64,000 nt of DNA from Enterovibrio norvegicus_B (GCF_002876705.1 NZ_MDAG01000009.1:50724-114723); one strand, 5' to 3'. Shown: positions 34,188 to 43,763, numbered from the stretch's first letter. The notes: generated from the letters alone by a model not told the origin. Translations and numbers: made by a program.

Positions 34188-34985
34188 ATGAGTCTCGATT
34201 CGAAAATGAAATCTAAAACGAAAGCACGCAGAGACCAGATCATCGAATTGACACAAGATCGCGGCAACGTGTCTGTTGAAGTGCTAACGGAAACACTGGG
34301 TGTGTCGGCGCAAACCATTCGTCGAGACATCAATCAACTGTGTAGCGATAACTTGCTTCGTCGTCGTCATGGCGGCGTTGAACGGTTTGAACGTCAGTTG
34401 AACACGCCGTATGAACTGCGTGCTGTGACGAACTCTGAAGAGAAACATGCGATTGCAAAAGCTGTCGCGGAAATGGTGCCGGACGGATCAACCGTATTTA
34501 TTTCAATTGGCTCAACGCCCGCGATCGTGGCTGAAGCCTTGATTGAGAAAACCGGGCTGACTGTCATGACGAACAATTTGAACGCGGCGATGGTACTGAG
34601 CAACGAGCCAACCAATCGGATCATTATTCCGGGAGGCGAGGTACGCATGCCTGACCGCGATGTGTTGGGCGATGAGGTATTGAATTTCTTCAATAGTTAT
34701 CGTGCTGAGTTTGGGATTTTCGGGGTGGCGGGCGTCGATGAAGATGGCGGCATGCTGGATTTTCATGCTTCTGAAGTGCGGGTACGTGAAGCGATTCGCA
34801 CGCATTGTAAAACCTCCATTCTCGTGATGGACAGTACCAAATTAACGCGCACTGCACCGGCAGTGGGCGGCAGTATTTTTGATGTGGACCAAATCATCAT
34901 GGATCGACATCCAGGGGATGATTTCTCGGCGCTCAGCGAGCGGGTGGGAGATCGTTTGAAGTTAGTTGGAGGCAAGGCTTCATGA
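34188..34985 (+). CDS. DeoR/GlpR-family regulator of the ABC operon
   Basis: A 265-residue regulator with an N-terminal winged helix (SVEVLTETLGVSAQTIRRDINQLCSDNLLRRRHGG at about 27-61) and a C-terminal sugar-phosphate sensor domain (about 80-245, with VFISIGSTPAIVAEAL and the phosphate-binding GVAGVDEDGG). It most resembles GlpR, which senses glycerol-3-phosphate. ATG 34206 is an alternative start. Its stop overlaps the ATG of the ATPase gene by four bases (ATGA), so it is part of the operon it probably controls. Confidence 0.9.
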   Translation: MSLDSKMKSKTKARRDQIIELTQDRGNVSVEVLTETLGVSAQTIRRDINQLCSDNLLRRRHGGVERFERQLNTPYELRAVTNSEEKHAIAKAVAEMVPDGSTVFISIGSTPAIVAEALIEKTGLTVMTNNLNAAMVLSNEPTNRIIIPGGEVRMPDRDVLGDEVLNFFNSYRAEFGIFGVAGVDEDGGMLDFHASEVRVREAIRTHCKTSILVMDSTKLTRTAPAVGGSIFDVDQIIMDRHPGDDFSALSERVGDRLKLVGGKAS

Positions 34986-36001
34986 ACGTAGAACCTTTTG
35001 TGACGTTTAACAAAATTGGCAAACGATGGAACGGTCAGTTGGGTGTGGAAGACATCACAATTCAGATCCCTGAAGGCGCATTTGTCGCATTACTAGGCCC
35101 GTCAGGGTGCGGGAAATCCACCACATTGCGCTTGCTAGCAGGGCTCGAAACGCCTGATGAAGGCGAAATTATTATCGACAGCGTAGACGTGACAGAAATG
35201 GCACCCTCCGCGCGCAATCTCTCCATGGTGTTTCAGTCTTATGCACTATTCCCTCACCTCTCAGTGGCAGAAAACGTCATGTTTGGGATGAAGGTAAGAA
35301 AAGTGCCAAAAGAAGAGTGCATGGAAAAGCTGCATAACGCGTTAGAAATTACCGGCCTGCTTGGTTATGAAGAGCGTAAACCTGGCGAATTGTCGGGCGG
35401 TCAACGCCAACGTGTCGCTTTGGCGCGCGCCATTGTTGCAAGGCAGCCTCTGTGTTTGATGGACGAACCGTTATCAAACCTTGATGCAAAGCTGCGTAAC
35501 TCAGTGCGTCGAGATATCAAGAAGCTGCAACGTAGTCTTGGTATGACCGTGGTTTACGTTACGCATGATCAAACTGAAGCCATGAGCATGGCCGACATGA
35601 TCATCTTGATGAAAGATGGCCGCATCATGCAAATCGGTTCTCCACAAGAGCTTTATAGCGAGCCGCAAAATACCTTTGCCGCTGAATTTGTGGGTGCACC
35701 GCCCATGGCGTTGATTTCAGGTTCTGCCATTAAAGGGGCAGAGCATGCGAGCAAAGTCGGTGTAAGAACAGAAGATGTCACTGTGGTTGAGGCAGGCAAA
35801 GGCCGCCTGACGTGCATAGTGTCAGAAAGCGAATATCTGGGCGTTGAAACACACGTTCAGCTTGAACATCCAGAAGGCAAAGGCTTGGTGGTGAAGCTTC
35901 ATGGCTATGCCTCTCTTGCTGAAGGCAGTTCAGTGGACATCGACTTTGACGATACCTCACTGCACTTCTTCGATGAAAACGGTAACCGCATGGCTTCGTG
36001 A
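34982..36001 (+). CDS. ABC importer ATPase, UgpC/MalK type
   Basis: A 339-residue ATPase. Walker A is GPSGCGKST (about residues 39-47), Q-loop in VFQSYALFPHL, signature LSGGQRQR, Walker B LCLMDEPLSN, and H-loop in YVTHDQTEA. A C-terminal TOBE-type domain starts at about 240 (GVRTEDVTVVEAG). This is the MalK/UgpC group that drives sugar or glycerol-phosphate importers. It overlaps the regulator gene and precedes the binding protein by about 100 bases. It should work with the two permeases at 37458-39157. Confidence 0.93.
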   Translation: MNVEPFVTFNKIGKRWNGQLGVEDITIQIPEGAFVALLGPSGCGKSTTLRLLAGLETPDEGEIIIDSVDVTEMAPSARNLSMVFQSYALFPHLSVAENVMFGMKVRKVPKEECMEKLHNALEITGLLGYEERKPGELSGGQRQRVALARAIVARQPLCLMDEPLSNLDAKLRNSVRRDIKKLQRSLGMTVVYVTHDQTEAMSMADMIILMKDGRIMQIGSPQELYSEPQNTFAAEFVGAPPMALISGSAIKGAEHASKVGVRTEDVTVVEAGKGRLTCIVSESEYLGVETHVQLEHPEGKGLVVKLHGYASLAEGSSVDIDFDDTSLHFFDENGNRMAS

Positions 36002-36097
36002 AGCATGCTGACAATGCTGATGGTATGTGTGCATTCGCATATATCTCCACAGCCAACTAACTTGAGATTAATGTTCAACTAAAACAATGGTGAAACT

Positions 36098-37363
36098 ATG
36101 AAGTTCTCTACGTTATTCAGTTGTGCCTTAGCAGGTGCATTTGCGATGTCTGCACACACGGCTTCTGCGCAAACCGAGCTCAATATGTATTACCCAATCG
36201 CGGTCGGTGGTTCGCTGACCAAGGTGGTTGACGAAATGGTGACGGAGTTTGAAAGCCAAAACCCTGACATCAAAGTGAATGCCATCTATTCAGGTAACTA
36301 TGATGACACGCGTGTTCGTGCGTTGTCAGCGCTGAGTTCCGGCGAACCTGCACAACTGGCTGTGATGTTTTCTATCGATGTTTATGACCTTATCGAACAA
36401 GACTTGATTACCCCTTTTGATGACGTCATGAATGGTGAAGAAGACCAAGCGTGGTTGAACGATTTCTATCCTGCGTTGATGGAAAACGGTCAAGCGGAAG
36501 GCAAAACATGGGGTATCCCATTCCAACGTTCCACCATTGTTGCTTACTACAACAAAGACATGTTTAAAGCGGCAGGGTTAGACCCTGAAATGCCGCCAAA
36601 AACATGGGATGAATTGGTAGAAATGGGTAAAAAACTCACCAATGATGATACCTATGGCTTGATGATTCCATCAACGGGTTACCCGTACTGGATGTTCCAA
36701 GCACTCTCGATTCAAAATGGTCAAAAGCTGATGTCTGATGACGGCCTTGAAACCTACTTTGATGATCCAAAGGTTGTTGAGACCCTCAAATATTGGAAAT
36801 CACTCTCTGCGGAACATGGCATCATGCCAACCGGCACGGTTGAGTGGGGCACATTGCGCCAAGCGTTCTTAGAAGGCAAAACCGCGATGATGTGGCACTC
36901 GACAGGTAACCTGTCATCCGTGAAAAAAGGCGCGAAGTTTGATTTCGGTGTTGCCATGTTGCCGGGTAAAGCGCGTTTAGGTTCACCAACAGGTGGCGGT
37001 AACTTCTACCTGTTCAAAGACACGTCTCAGAAAGAAAAAGAAGCGTCACTCAAACTGGTTAAGTTCATGACATCGCCAGAGCAAGCGGCTAACTGGTCGA
37101 TTGCTACAGGCTACATGGGCGTATCGAAAAGTGCTTACGAAACCGAAGCACTTAAGAACTACACCGTTGAGTTCCCACCTTCATTGGTTGCTCGCAATCA
37201 GCTTGAACACGCAGTGGCGGAATTTTCTACCTATGAAACGGCACGCGTCCGTGAAGGGTTGAACAACGCGATCCAATCGGCACTGACAGACAGTAAAACG
37301 CCAGAAGAGGCGTTGGGCGAAGCGCAAAAATCTGCAAAACGCTTACTGCGAGATTATCAATAA
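36098..37363 (+). CDS. ABC importer periplasmic binding protein, UgpB-like
   Basis: A 421-residue binding protein with a signal peptide (about residues 1-24, ending in ASA) and a family 1 solute-binding fold. Similarity to E. coli UgpB is visible in YSGNYDDTRVRALSAL, YYNKDMFKAAGLDPEMPPKTWDEL and AANWSIATGYMGVSKSAYE. UgpB binds glycerol-3-phosphate and glycerophosphodiesters, which fits the downstream phosphodiesterase. After the stop is a strong hairpin (37373-37396) without T-run, often seen after binding-protein genes. Confidence 0.88.
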   Translation: MKFSTLFSCALAGAFAMSAHTASAQTELNMYYPIAVGGSLTKVVDEMVTEFESQNPDIKVNAIYSGNYDDTRVRALSALSSGEPAQLAVMFSIDVYDLIEQDLITPFDDVMNGEEDQAWLNDFYPALMENGQAEGKTWGIPFQRSTIVAYYNKDMFKAAGLDPEMPPKTWDELVEMGKKLTNDDTYGLMIPSTGYPYWMFQALSIQNGQKLMSDDGLETYFDDPKVVETLKYWKSLSAEHGIMPTGTVEWGTLRQAFLEGKTAMMWHSTGNLSSVKKGAKFDFGVAMLPGKARLGSPTGGGNFYLFKDTSQKEKEASLKLVKFMTSPEQAANWSIATGYMGVSKSAYETEALKNYTVEFPPSLVARNQLEHAVAEFSTYETARVREGLNNAIQSALTDSKTPEEALGEAQKSAKRLLRDYQ

Positions 37364-37372
37364 CTGCATCTT

Positions 37373-37396
37373 GCTCCGCTTGACCACAAGCGGAGC
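37373..37396 (+). other. Stable hairpin between binding-protein and permease genes
   Basis: A perfect 10-bp stem GCTCCGCTTG/CAAGCGGAGC with loop ACCA and no T-run. It likely protects the upstream message or reduces readthrough, giving more binding protein than permease. Confidence 0.7.
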
Positions 37397-37407
37397 CATT
37401 TCTCGCT

Positions 37408-37440
37408 TAGCGTAGCGGTACTAATTTAGCGCAGCGGTAC
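37408..37440. repeat. 14-bp direct repeat before the first permease gene
   Basis: TAGCGTAGCGGTAC (37408-37421) and TAGCGCAGCGGTAC (37427-37440), 13 of 14 positions alike, five-base gap. Lies within the leader of the permease gene. Confidence 0.7.
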
Positions 37441-37457
37441 AAACAACGAGTAATACT

Positions 37458-38351
37458 ATGAATCGATACGCAGAAATGGAGCGTCGTCGGCAGCACCTTT
37501 ATGGGTGGTTTCTCCTCACGCCAGCGGCAATTCTGTTAACCCTCTTTGCTTTCTATCCATCGATAGCGACATTCTGGGAGAGTTTGTTTTCGCGCGGTAC
37601 GCGCAGACGGCCTTCGGAATTCTCCGGTTTAGAAAACTATACCGACTTATTCAACGATCCAACGTTTTGGATTGTGGTGAAAAACAACCTGTTTTATGCA
37701 GGAATTACCATTCCTGCGTCTATCGCGATTGCACTTGCAATGGCGCTTTGGGCGAACTCAAAGATTCCCGCCACGGGGTTTGTGCGTACGGCTTATTTTA
37801 CGCCGACTGTGTTGCCGATGATCGCGGCAGCAAATCTGTGGTTGTTCTTCTATACCCCAGATTTAGGCGTGCTTGATCAGATTGGCGCACTGTTTGGTTT
37901 ACCATCCATGAACTGGCTAGGGCGTCCTGATACGGCGCTTTGGGCCATTATCATTGTGACGATTTGGAAAGAAGCAGGCTTCTTTATGATCTTCTATTTG
38001 GCCGCCTTGCAGACCATCCCGGTGGACTACAAAGAAGCCGCGGACATTGAAGGCACGGGCCGTTGGACATACACGCGCCGTATCGTGTTACCTCTGTTGA
38101 TGCCAACCACCATGTTCATTGTGGTGAATGCGATGATCAACTCGGTCAAGCTCATTGACCATCTGTTTATCTTGACCAAAGGCGGGCCGTCAGACGCCTC
38201 CAAACTCATTCTTTACTACATCTGGGAGATGGCGTTTGCCTTCTTTGATGCCCCACATGCCGCCGCGATGACCGTAATGGTATTGCTGGTGCTGGGTATC
38301 GCAGCTGCCATTCAGTTTTTGTACCTTGATAGAAGGACGCATTACCAATGA
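37458..38351 (+). CDS. ABC importer permease 1, UgpA-like
   Basis: A 297-residue inner-membrane permease with six predicted segments, starting LYGWFLLTPAAILLTLFAFYPS. The ATPase-docking EAA loop is in YKEAADIEGTGRWTYTRRIVLPLLMPT (about 192-218). It pairs with the next permease, whose ATG overlaps its stop by four bases. Substrate by context: glycerol-phosphate type compounds. Confidence 0.92.
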   Translation: MNRYAEMERRRQHLYGWFLLTPAAILLTLFAFYPSIATFWESLFSRGTRRRPSEFSGLENYTDLFNDPTFWIVVKNNLFYAGITIPASIAIALAMALWANSKIPATGFVRTAYFTPTVLPMIAAANLWLFFYTPDLGVLDQIGALFGLPSMNWLGRPDTALWAIIIVTIWKEAGFFMIFYLAALQTIPVDYKEAADIEGTGRWTYTRRIVLPLLMPTTMFIVVNAMINSVKLIDHLFILTKGGPSDASKLILYYIWEMAFAFFDAPHAAAMTVMVLLVLGIAAAIQFLYLDRRTHYQ

Positions 38352-39157
38352 AATCGTTTAATAAGTTTATTGATTCCTTTGGTGCACACCTTCTTGCCGT
38401 TATCTGGATTTCGCCGCTGGTGTTTGCGTTTTGGGCGGCTTTCCATACCACGTCTGACGCAGTTAATTTCAACTTGCTATCAGGTTGGACGCTGGATAAC
38501 TTCCGTGAAGTGTGGAACGGCGCACCGTGGCTTCGCTACTTCTGGAATACCTTTTGCCTCGTGACGATAGTCCTCATTGGACAGTTCATCATCACCACCT
38601 TGGCGGGGTTTGCGTTTGCACAAGTGAAGTTTCCAGGTAAGGACTTTGTGTTCATTCTGGTATTGCTTCAGCTGTTTATCTTGCCGGAAGTGTTGATCGT
38701 CGAAAACTACGCGATCACTTCAAAATTGGGGCTGTTTGATACCATTCTCGGTGTCGGTATGCCCTATATGGCGAGTGCCTTCGGGATATTCTTGATGCGA
38801 CAATCCTTCAAGTCTGTGCCTTATGAACTGCATGAAGCGGCGAGTGTAGAAGGTTGTTCCATGTTTGGCATTTTGATGAAAGTCTATGTGCCGCTCGCGA
38901 AGCCAACCTACCTAGCGTATGCCTTGGTGTCAGTGTCTACACACTGGAATAACTTCCTTTGGCCGCTCATCGTCACTAACTCTGATGACACGCGTCCATT
39001 GACCGTCGGGCTATCTATTTTCGGCGCACCAGAAAATGGTGTAGATATTTCGGTGATTTCGGCGGCAACCATGATGTCGATAGCACCACTGTTGATAGCA
39101 TTCTTAATTTTCCAACGTCAGTTTGTTCAGGCATTCTTGCGCGCGGGTATTAAGTAA
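38348..39157 (+). CDS. ABC importer permease 2, UgpE-like
   Basis: A 269-residue permease with six predicted segments. The EAA loop is in ELHEAASVEGCSMFGILMKVYVPLAKPT (about 159-186). It begins within the stop of permease 1 (ATGA). The C-terminal FQRQFVQAFLRAGIK is typical of UgpE/MalG-type subunits. Confidence 0.92.
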   Translation: MKSFNKFIDSFGAHLLAVIWISPLVFAFWAAFHTTSDAVNFNLLSGWTLDNFREVWNGAPWLRYFWNTFCLVTIVLIGQFIITTLAGFAFAQVKFPGKDFVFILVLLQLFILPEVLIVENYAITSKLGLFDTILGVGMPYMASAFGIFLMRQSFKSVPYELHEAASVEGCSMFGILMKVYVPLAKPTYLAYALVSVSTHWNNFLWPLIVTNSDDTRPLTVGLSIFGAPENGVDISVISAATMMSIAPLLIAFLIFQRQFVQAFLRAGIK

Positions 39158-39169
39158 CAGGGTAGAAAT

Positions 39170-39970
39170 ATGGGTTCTCGTGTTATTCAGTTAACGGACA
39201 TTCATCTTGTGCCGCGCCAACAGCGAGTTTCTAAGGTACTCGATACATATACCTTGTTTGAGCAGGCTATCGAAAAGATCGCAGATGATCTGCCAAGGCT
39301 TGGTCATGTCGATGCCATCGTGGTGACTGGGGATGTGTCGGACAACGGCGATGAGGAAAGCTATCGAGATTTTCATTCGATCATTTCTCGGCTTAATCTG
39401 CCTTATGTGGTGATACCCGGCAATCATGATAAGCGTGAGGCCATGGTGTCAGCCATTGATGGTCTGTCAGTGTGTGGGGAAACAGGGGAGCTAAACAGTG
39501 TTTACGCGCTTGAGGCGTTCGACATTATTGCTTTAGACACCGTCATACCTGGAAGTGGTGCCGGCGCGTTGAGTGACAATACGCTTGCGTTTCTTGAGTC
39601 TGCTTTGGCAACTCACTCAGAAAAACCTGCGTTGATTGCGTTGCACCATCCGCCGTTTGATTCCGGCATTCAATTTATGGACAACATAGGGTTAAAAGGC
39701 CGCGATGAAATGGCGCGCATTTTGACCCAGTCACCCCGTGAGAAAAGGGTGATTTGTGGGCACTTACACAACAGCATTGTCTGTAACATGGGCAATGCGA
39801 CAGTGCTTTCTGCGCCGGGTGTGGCGAGTTCATTTATGACGGATTATCGCGACGATGCACCTGTCGGATTTACGCAAGATCCTGGTGGCTATATGGTGCA
39901 TGATTGGCATCACGGCTTTAGAAGCACATATATTTCACTCTCTCGTCACGGCGGTTTGTTCGCTTTCTAG
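39170..39970 (+). CDS. Calcineurin-like phosphodiesterase of the ABC operon
   Basis: A 266-residue metallophosphoesterase with the full motif set: TDIHL (Asp10, His12), VTGDVSDNGD, VIPGNHDK, LHHPPF and CGHLHN. It resembles GpdQ/CpdA-type enzymes, which cleave glycerophosphodiesters or cyclic nucleotides. No signal peptide, so it acts in the cytoplasm. AGGGTAGA lies before ATG 39170, 12 bases after the permease. The position at the end of a Ugp-like operon suggests hydrolysis of imported glycerophosphodiesters. Confidence 0.88.
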   Translation: MGSRVIQLTDIHLVPRQQRVSKVLDTYTLFEQAIEKIADDLPRLGHVDAIVVTGDVSDNGDEESYRDFHSIISRLNLPYVVIPGNHDKREAMVSAIDGLSVCGETGELNSVYALEAFDIIALDTVIPGSGAGALSDNTLAFLESALATHSEKPALIALHHPPFDSGIQFMDNIGLKGRDEMARILTQSPREKRVICGHLHNSIVCNMGNATVLSAPGVASSFMTDYRDDAPVGFTQDPGGYMVHDWHHGFRSTYISLSRHGGLFAF

Positions 39971-39996
39971 CGAGCGAGCGTTGACGCGATTAATTC

Positions 39997-40028
39997 AAAA
40001 ACCACGCATGAAATGGCGTGGTTTTTTT
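39997..40028 (+). terminator. Intrinsic terminator of the DeoR-ABC-phosphodiesterase operon
   Basis: Stem AAAAACCACGC/GCGTGGTTTTT followed by more T. Confidence 0.88.
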
Positions 40029-40181
40029 GTTTGTGCTTAAACATATTGAGCTGTTGGTGAAAGTTGACACGTGTTGTCAACAGAGTGAGAAGAGGAAGAC
40101 AAGAAGAAAGTGTACATGGCCATTGGTACTGTTTTTATATACAGTATTTTTGACATGCATTTATTGGATGAAGGAAACAGT

Positions 40182-40607
40182 ATGAGTGAATCTAAAAAAA
40201 ATACGGCGCAGTGCCTGTGCGGCAGCGTAAAACTCCATGTGGCCGAAATAAACCCTAAATTTACGGTTTGTCACTGTAATACATGCAGGACATGGACGGG
40301 AGGGCCTTTTTTTGCTGTGCAGTGTGGAACAGACGTGGTTTTAGAGGGAGAAGGAAACATCACAATTTTCGACTCTTCACCTTGGGCAGAGCGTGGGTTT
40401 TGCGCGAAATGTGGCACCAATTTATTCTATCGAGTGAAAAGTACGCAGAGCTATAACTTGTCGTTAGGGCTATTCCCAACGCTGCAAGGACTTGAAATGG
40501 ACATGCAGTATTTCAGTGATCTTAAGCCTGATTACTATTGCTTCTCTAATCAAACCCAAGAGATGACGGAAGCGGAGATCATGGCCTATTTTGCCGACAA
40601 TACGTAA
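40182..40607 (+). CDS. GFA/CENP-V-family zinc-binding protein
   Basis: A 141-residue protein. The GFA pattern is visible: QCLCGSVKL (Cys pair), CHCNTCRTWTGGPFF and FCAKCGTNLFYR, supplying the two zinc sites of the fold. The family takes its name from a glutathione-dependent formaldehyde-activating enzyme, but many members are of unknown role. ATG 40182 has AAGGAAA; ATG 40110 would add a hydrophobic, unlikely N-terminus. Confidence 0.85.
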   Translation: MSESKKNTAQCLCGSVKLHVAEINPKFTVCHCNTCRTWTGGPFFAVQCGTDVVLEGEGNITIFDSSPWAERGFCAKCGTNLFYRVKSTQSYNLSLGLFPTLQGLEMDMQYFSDLKPDYYCFSNQTQEMTEAEIMAYFADNT

Positions 40608-41305
40608 TCAATCCGGTTTTTCTGCCGCATTGACGTGTAATTGACTCTTTGTTTAATGCGGCCTCTATTCTAATGTTTTTCAATTCCGCTGTGCTTTGAC
40701 CCCTTTCAAATACGCGTTCGATTCCATTGGACGGTGCTTTTTTGTACTTTTCCCCCGATCATTGACTGGGTAGATTATTAATTGTCAATAAATACAGGTT
40801 CTTATAGGTTAGCTATTAATTCTCATTGATAAATAAGTGTGTGTTTATGCGTTGTGATTTCATAGGTTATATGCATCTTGTTTTGTTTGAAATTTAACCG
40901 TTTCTTCGTATTTTATTGCGTACTTTCAAGCGATTAAGAAGCAGTGTTTTTATTGTTGATAGTTTAAAAATGGTAGAAGACAGAGTGGGGTTTAACGTCT
41001 TAATAACAATGCCTTATGATGTGTATTGTGTTCTTAACACTTTGTCTGAATACTAATATAGCCTTTTCACTCGTGTCTCTTTTTTACCAAATACACTGCT
41101 GTAAGTATATTTGTTCCAATATGACGCGCTTTCTGTGCAAATTCTACCCACTTGTCTCTAATGTTAAACAGATCGCGATAGATATTTATCTTTATAAATA
41201 AAGATGGTTGTGTTTTTAAACGCTGATAGCTAGCCTCTCACTAACTCGAGTTGTTTCATCAATTCGCTAAAGCTTAAATGCAATAAAGTGAGTAAGGATC
41301 TGGTT
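40608..41305. other. AT-rich intergenic stretch with one inverted repeat
   Basis: About 700 bases with no convincing gene; the frame at 41016-41201 lacks a ribosome site and reads as chance. It contains GCCGCATT (40624-40631) and AATGCGGC (40655-40662), a perfect 8-bp inverted repeat soon after the GFA gene that may aid transcription termination. Confidence 0.45.
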
Positions 41306-41836
41306 ATGAATATTGATTTCTTTTCGCTGAGCCAGGACGCTAGAACTTCATTACTGAATGCAGTCCATGCATTGAGTACATTAGGGACCTATTCGGAAGG
41401 TCAACATCGAACAGCAACTACACCTTTTTTAGATACGATCAATGTGTCGCTTCTTTCCATTCAGATGGAAACGGCTAACTGGAACAATAAGCTCTATGAA
41501 ATCATTCATTCAGAGATCCCATCCGGTTACTTTGATGAGGAAAGTGCACACGTACTCGTAGATGCGGATGCATTCTCTCGCAGTGCAGAAGAAATGTTGC
41601 GTATTCAATCTGAAGCGACTTTCAACTCAAAAGACATTAAATTGGCGACGGACGTGTTATCTGTTATCGGTCAGTTGAAAGTGGCAGTGTTCAAATTGCG
41701 CAAATCAATCGAGAACGTCATTAAACTCGAAATGCGCATGCAAGGCGCAGAATCTGTCGATGAAGCCAGTTTTGATGCCATGGCAGACGCACTGACTTCC
41801 GTCAGAAAAAGCAAAACACCGACGGTTCTTCACTAA
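41306..41836 (+). CDS. Hypothetical protein, helical
   Basis: A 176-residue soluble protein I do not recognise. It is rich in predicted helices with an amphipathic pattern (SLLSIQMETANWNNKLYEII, VLSVIGQLKVAVFKLRKSIENVI), no Cys and no signal peptide. ATG 41306 is used since AAGGAT sits six bases before it; GTG 41288 would add six residues. It stands alone between two long non-coding stretches. Confidence 0.6.
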   Translation: MNIDFFSLSQDARTSLLNAVHALSTLGTYSEGQHRTATTPFLDTINVSLLSIQMETANWNNKLYEIIHSEIPSGYFDEESAHVLVDADAFSRSAEEMLRIQSEATFNSKDIKLATDVLSVIGQLKVAVFKLRKSIENVIKLEMRMQGAESVDEASFDAMADALTSVRKSKTPTVLH

Positions 41837-42379
41837 TTTTTTGAAATTACCGATTAACATGAGCGTCTCCGCATCAGTCGAGGCGTTCTCGTTAATTCTT
41901 TTGCCTCTTCAGCTCTGGCTTACTCAAGTGCTTGCACTCGCGGCTATTCGTGAGACCCTACGCAAAGGCTTTCCCCCTTCATTCTTAGCGTTATCTTCAA
42001 AAAATTCTCGTAGTAACCCTCTGTTCGCTATCTATTTAACACTCAATCACATCACATCACATCACGTCACGTTTCGTTGAGTTTATGTTTGATTAAATCG
42101 TTAGTGGCGGAATGTTTATTTTAACGGTAAACGGGCAAGATGTGTCTGTGGCCTTTACACCGTCATTGCGTGAATTTTCGAAAGTCATTAGGCATCTAAG
42201 GGCTACTGTCTGTGCTAGGAGAGCGAACTCGAAGGTCGAACCGCGGGTTAACAATAACCAATTGATACTACGAATAATATATTAAATAGAAGTGTGACGA
42301 AGCCATCTATTCTATAACGCGTATTTTCAATATTGTGCAGCCAATCTCTGCATTTAATATATTGATATAAAGGTAGTTT
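41837..42379. other. Intergenic stretch with a pentamer repeat
   Basis: About 540 bases. The open frame at 41841-42080 begins with TTG, runs through a simple repeat and lacks protein-like features. The rest holds the promoter of the lipoprotein gene. No RNA gene seen. Confidence 0.4.
42046..42070. repeat. Tandem 5-bp repeat
   Basis: ATCAC four times followed by GTCAC, 25 bp in all. Confidence 0.85.
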
Positions 42380-43705
42380 ATGCGCTATTCGGTTATTGCT
42401 TCATGGGTTACATTGGCGTTACTGACGGGATGTGGCGGCGATGGTGATCCTTTCGTGGTCGGCTCATCGAAAGTGGTCAACCGTATGTCACCAGTGGAAA
42501 GCGGTTTTCAAACCTTCAAATCACGAGACCACAGTGTCAGTGCATTGAGCCAAGGTGATAGGCAAACGCGAGAAATACGCTCTAGCAAATATGTCTATGA
42601 AAACCCGGAACTTGGCGCGAGTAATGCCATTACTTTTGAAAGCGTTGATGTTGAAACGGGAGAGTCTGAAACTGCGCCGAGTCCGACGGTGGTGAGCGTA
42701 GTGGATCTCAACACCCAATATGCGGCAATCAATATGAAAAATGTCACGATCACGGCGAACGGCCAGAAGCAGCGTGGCAGTTATACATTGATTCAAAACA
42801 AGCAGTCTGGCGATCTCTATCCGTTAATTGAAGATGGCAACGCCATTTACAAAACGGTTGTTGCAGAACATGAGGCATGGATGACGTCCGCACGTTTTTC
42901 AAATGTTGCTGATGAATCGCGTATTTACATGCGCCATGGAGATGGAAAAAGTCTTCATGTAGCAGAACTGGTTAATGGCCAATTTGAAATTTCCCCCATA
43001 TTTAATGACTACTTCCGAAATAATTGGGTATTGCCATCTGGCGATGTCATCACGCTGCCATGGGATGCTTCTGAATTAACGTGGAAAGAGAAAGCGACGG
43101 GGAAAACGTTTACTCACGCATTTGATAATTCCGCAAACACCTTGCCATTTATCTACGAAGATGTGCTCTACTACGCGAACCTTACGTCGGGCGCTGTGTA
43201 TCAACTTACAACGAATGGCGAGAACATTGGGGTAGGCACGACGGAGTGGTCTGCAAATGGCTATCAAACAGATGCGAATGCCATGAGTGTTCGACGCGGT
43301 GACTATGAGATGACGTCAGACTGTTCCGTGTATAAATTTGATAGCGAGAACAAACGTATTTCCCGTGTTCATCATGCAGATCTCCAAGGCGGCGTTGCAT
43401 CCGCCGCAGGTCAGAATTCGCTTTATTGTGTGCGTAAAACCGGCACTGATGATAACGGTTTGCCGTCAATTGCACGTTTTGATATTACCACTCAACGCGT
43501 TGATAACATTGAAGCCACAAGCGGTAGCGTGCTGAATGCAGGTGAACGTTTTGTGGTTGTTAGTGATGAGGAAGTGATGTTCTATCAATACCCAAACGGC
43601 TCGTTCTCTGAATATTATGTGAATGTTGAAACAGGGCTGACATCAGAAAAAGTCACGTCAGCAATGAGCGTGATTAAGATGCAAACGGTGCAACTAACAA
43701 ACTGA
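42380..43705 (+). CDS. Predicted lipoprotein of unknown function
   Basis: A 441-residue protein with a lipoprotein signal (lipobox LLTGC, Cys about residue 18) followed by GGDGD, then a linker rich in Ser/Thr. The rest is beta-rich and reads like repeated blades (LYPLIEDGNAIYKTV, SLHVAELVNGQFEIS, AVYQLTTNGENIGVG), so a beta-propeller fold is possible. No enzyme motif is seen. AAGGTAG precedes ATG 42380. A bidirectional terminator follows. Confidence 0.7.
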   Translation: MRYSVIASWVTLALLTGCGGDGDPFVVGSSKVVNRMSPVESGFQTFKSRDHSVSALSQGDRQTREIRSSKYVYENPELGASNAITFESVDVETGESETAPSPTVVSVVDLNTQYAAINMKNVTITANGQKQRGSYTLIQNKQSGDLYPLIEDGNAIYKTVVAEHEAWMTSARFSNVADESRIYMRHGDGKSLHVAELVNGQFEISPIFNDYFRNNWVLPSGDVITLPWDASELTWKEKATGKTFTHAFDNSANTLPFIYEDVLYYANLTSGAVYQLTTNGENIGVGTTEWSANGYQTDANAMSVRRGDYEMTSDCSVYKFDSENKRISRVHHADLQGGVASAAGQNSLYCVRKTGTDDNGLPSIARFDITTQRVDNIEATSGSVLNAGERFVVVSDEEVMFYQYPNGSFSEYYVNVETGLTSEKVTSAMSVIKMQTVQLTN

Positions 43706-43732
43706 TTCGCTGTTTCCGTCTTGATTAGACAT

Positions 43733-43763
43733 AAAAAACGCCAGCATTTGCTGGCGTTTTGTT
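43733..43763. terminator. Bidirectional terminator between lipoprotein and M50 protease genes
   Basis: Stem AACGCCAGC/GCTGGCGTT with A-run before and T-run after, serving both convergent genes. Confidence 0.85.

Noticed and set aside
41016..41201. 61-codon frame in a gene-free stretch
   Set aside because: AT-rich, no ribosome site and no recognisable features.
41841..42080. 79-codon frame with TTG start
   Set aside because: Its end is encoded by the ATCAC pentamer repeat and the start has no supporting signal.
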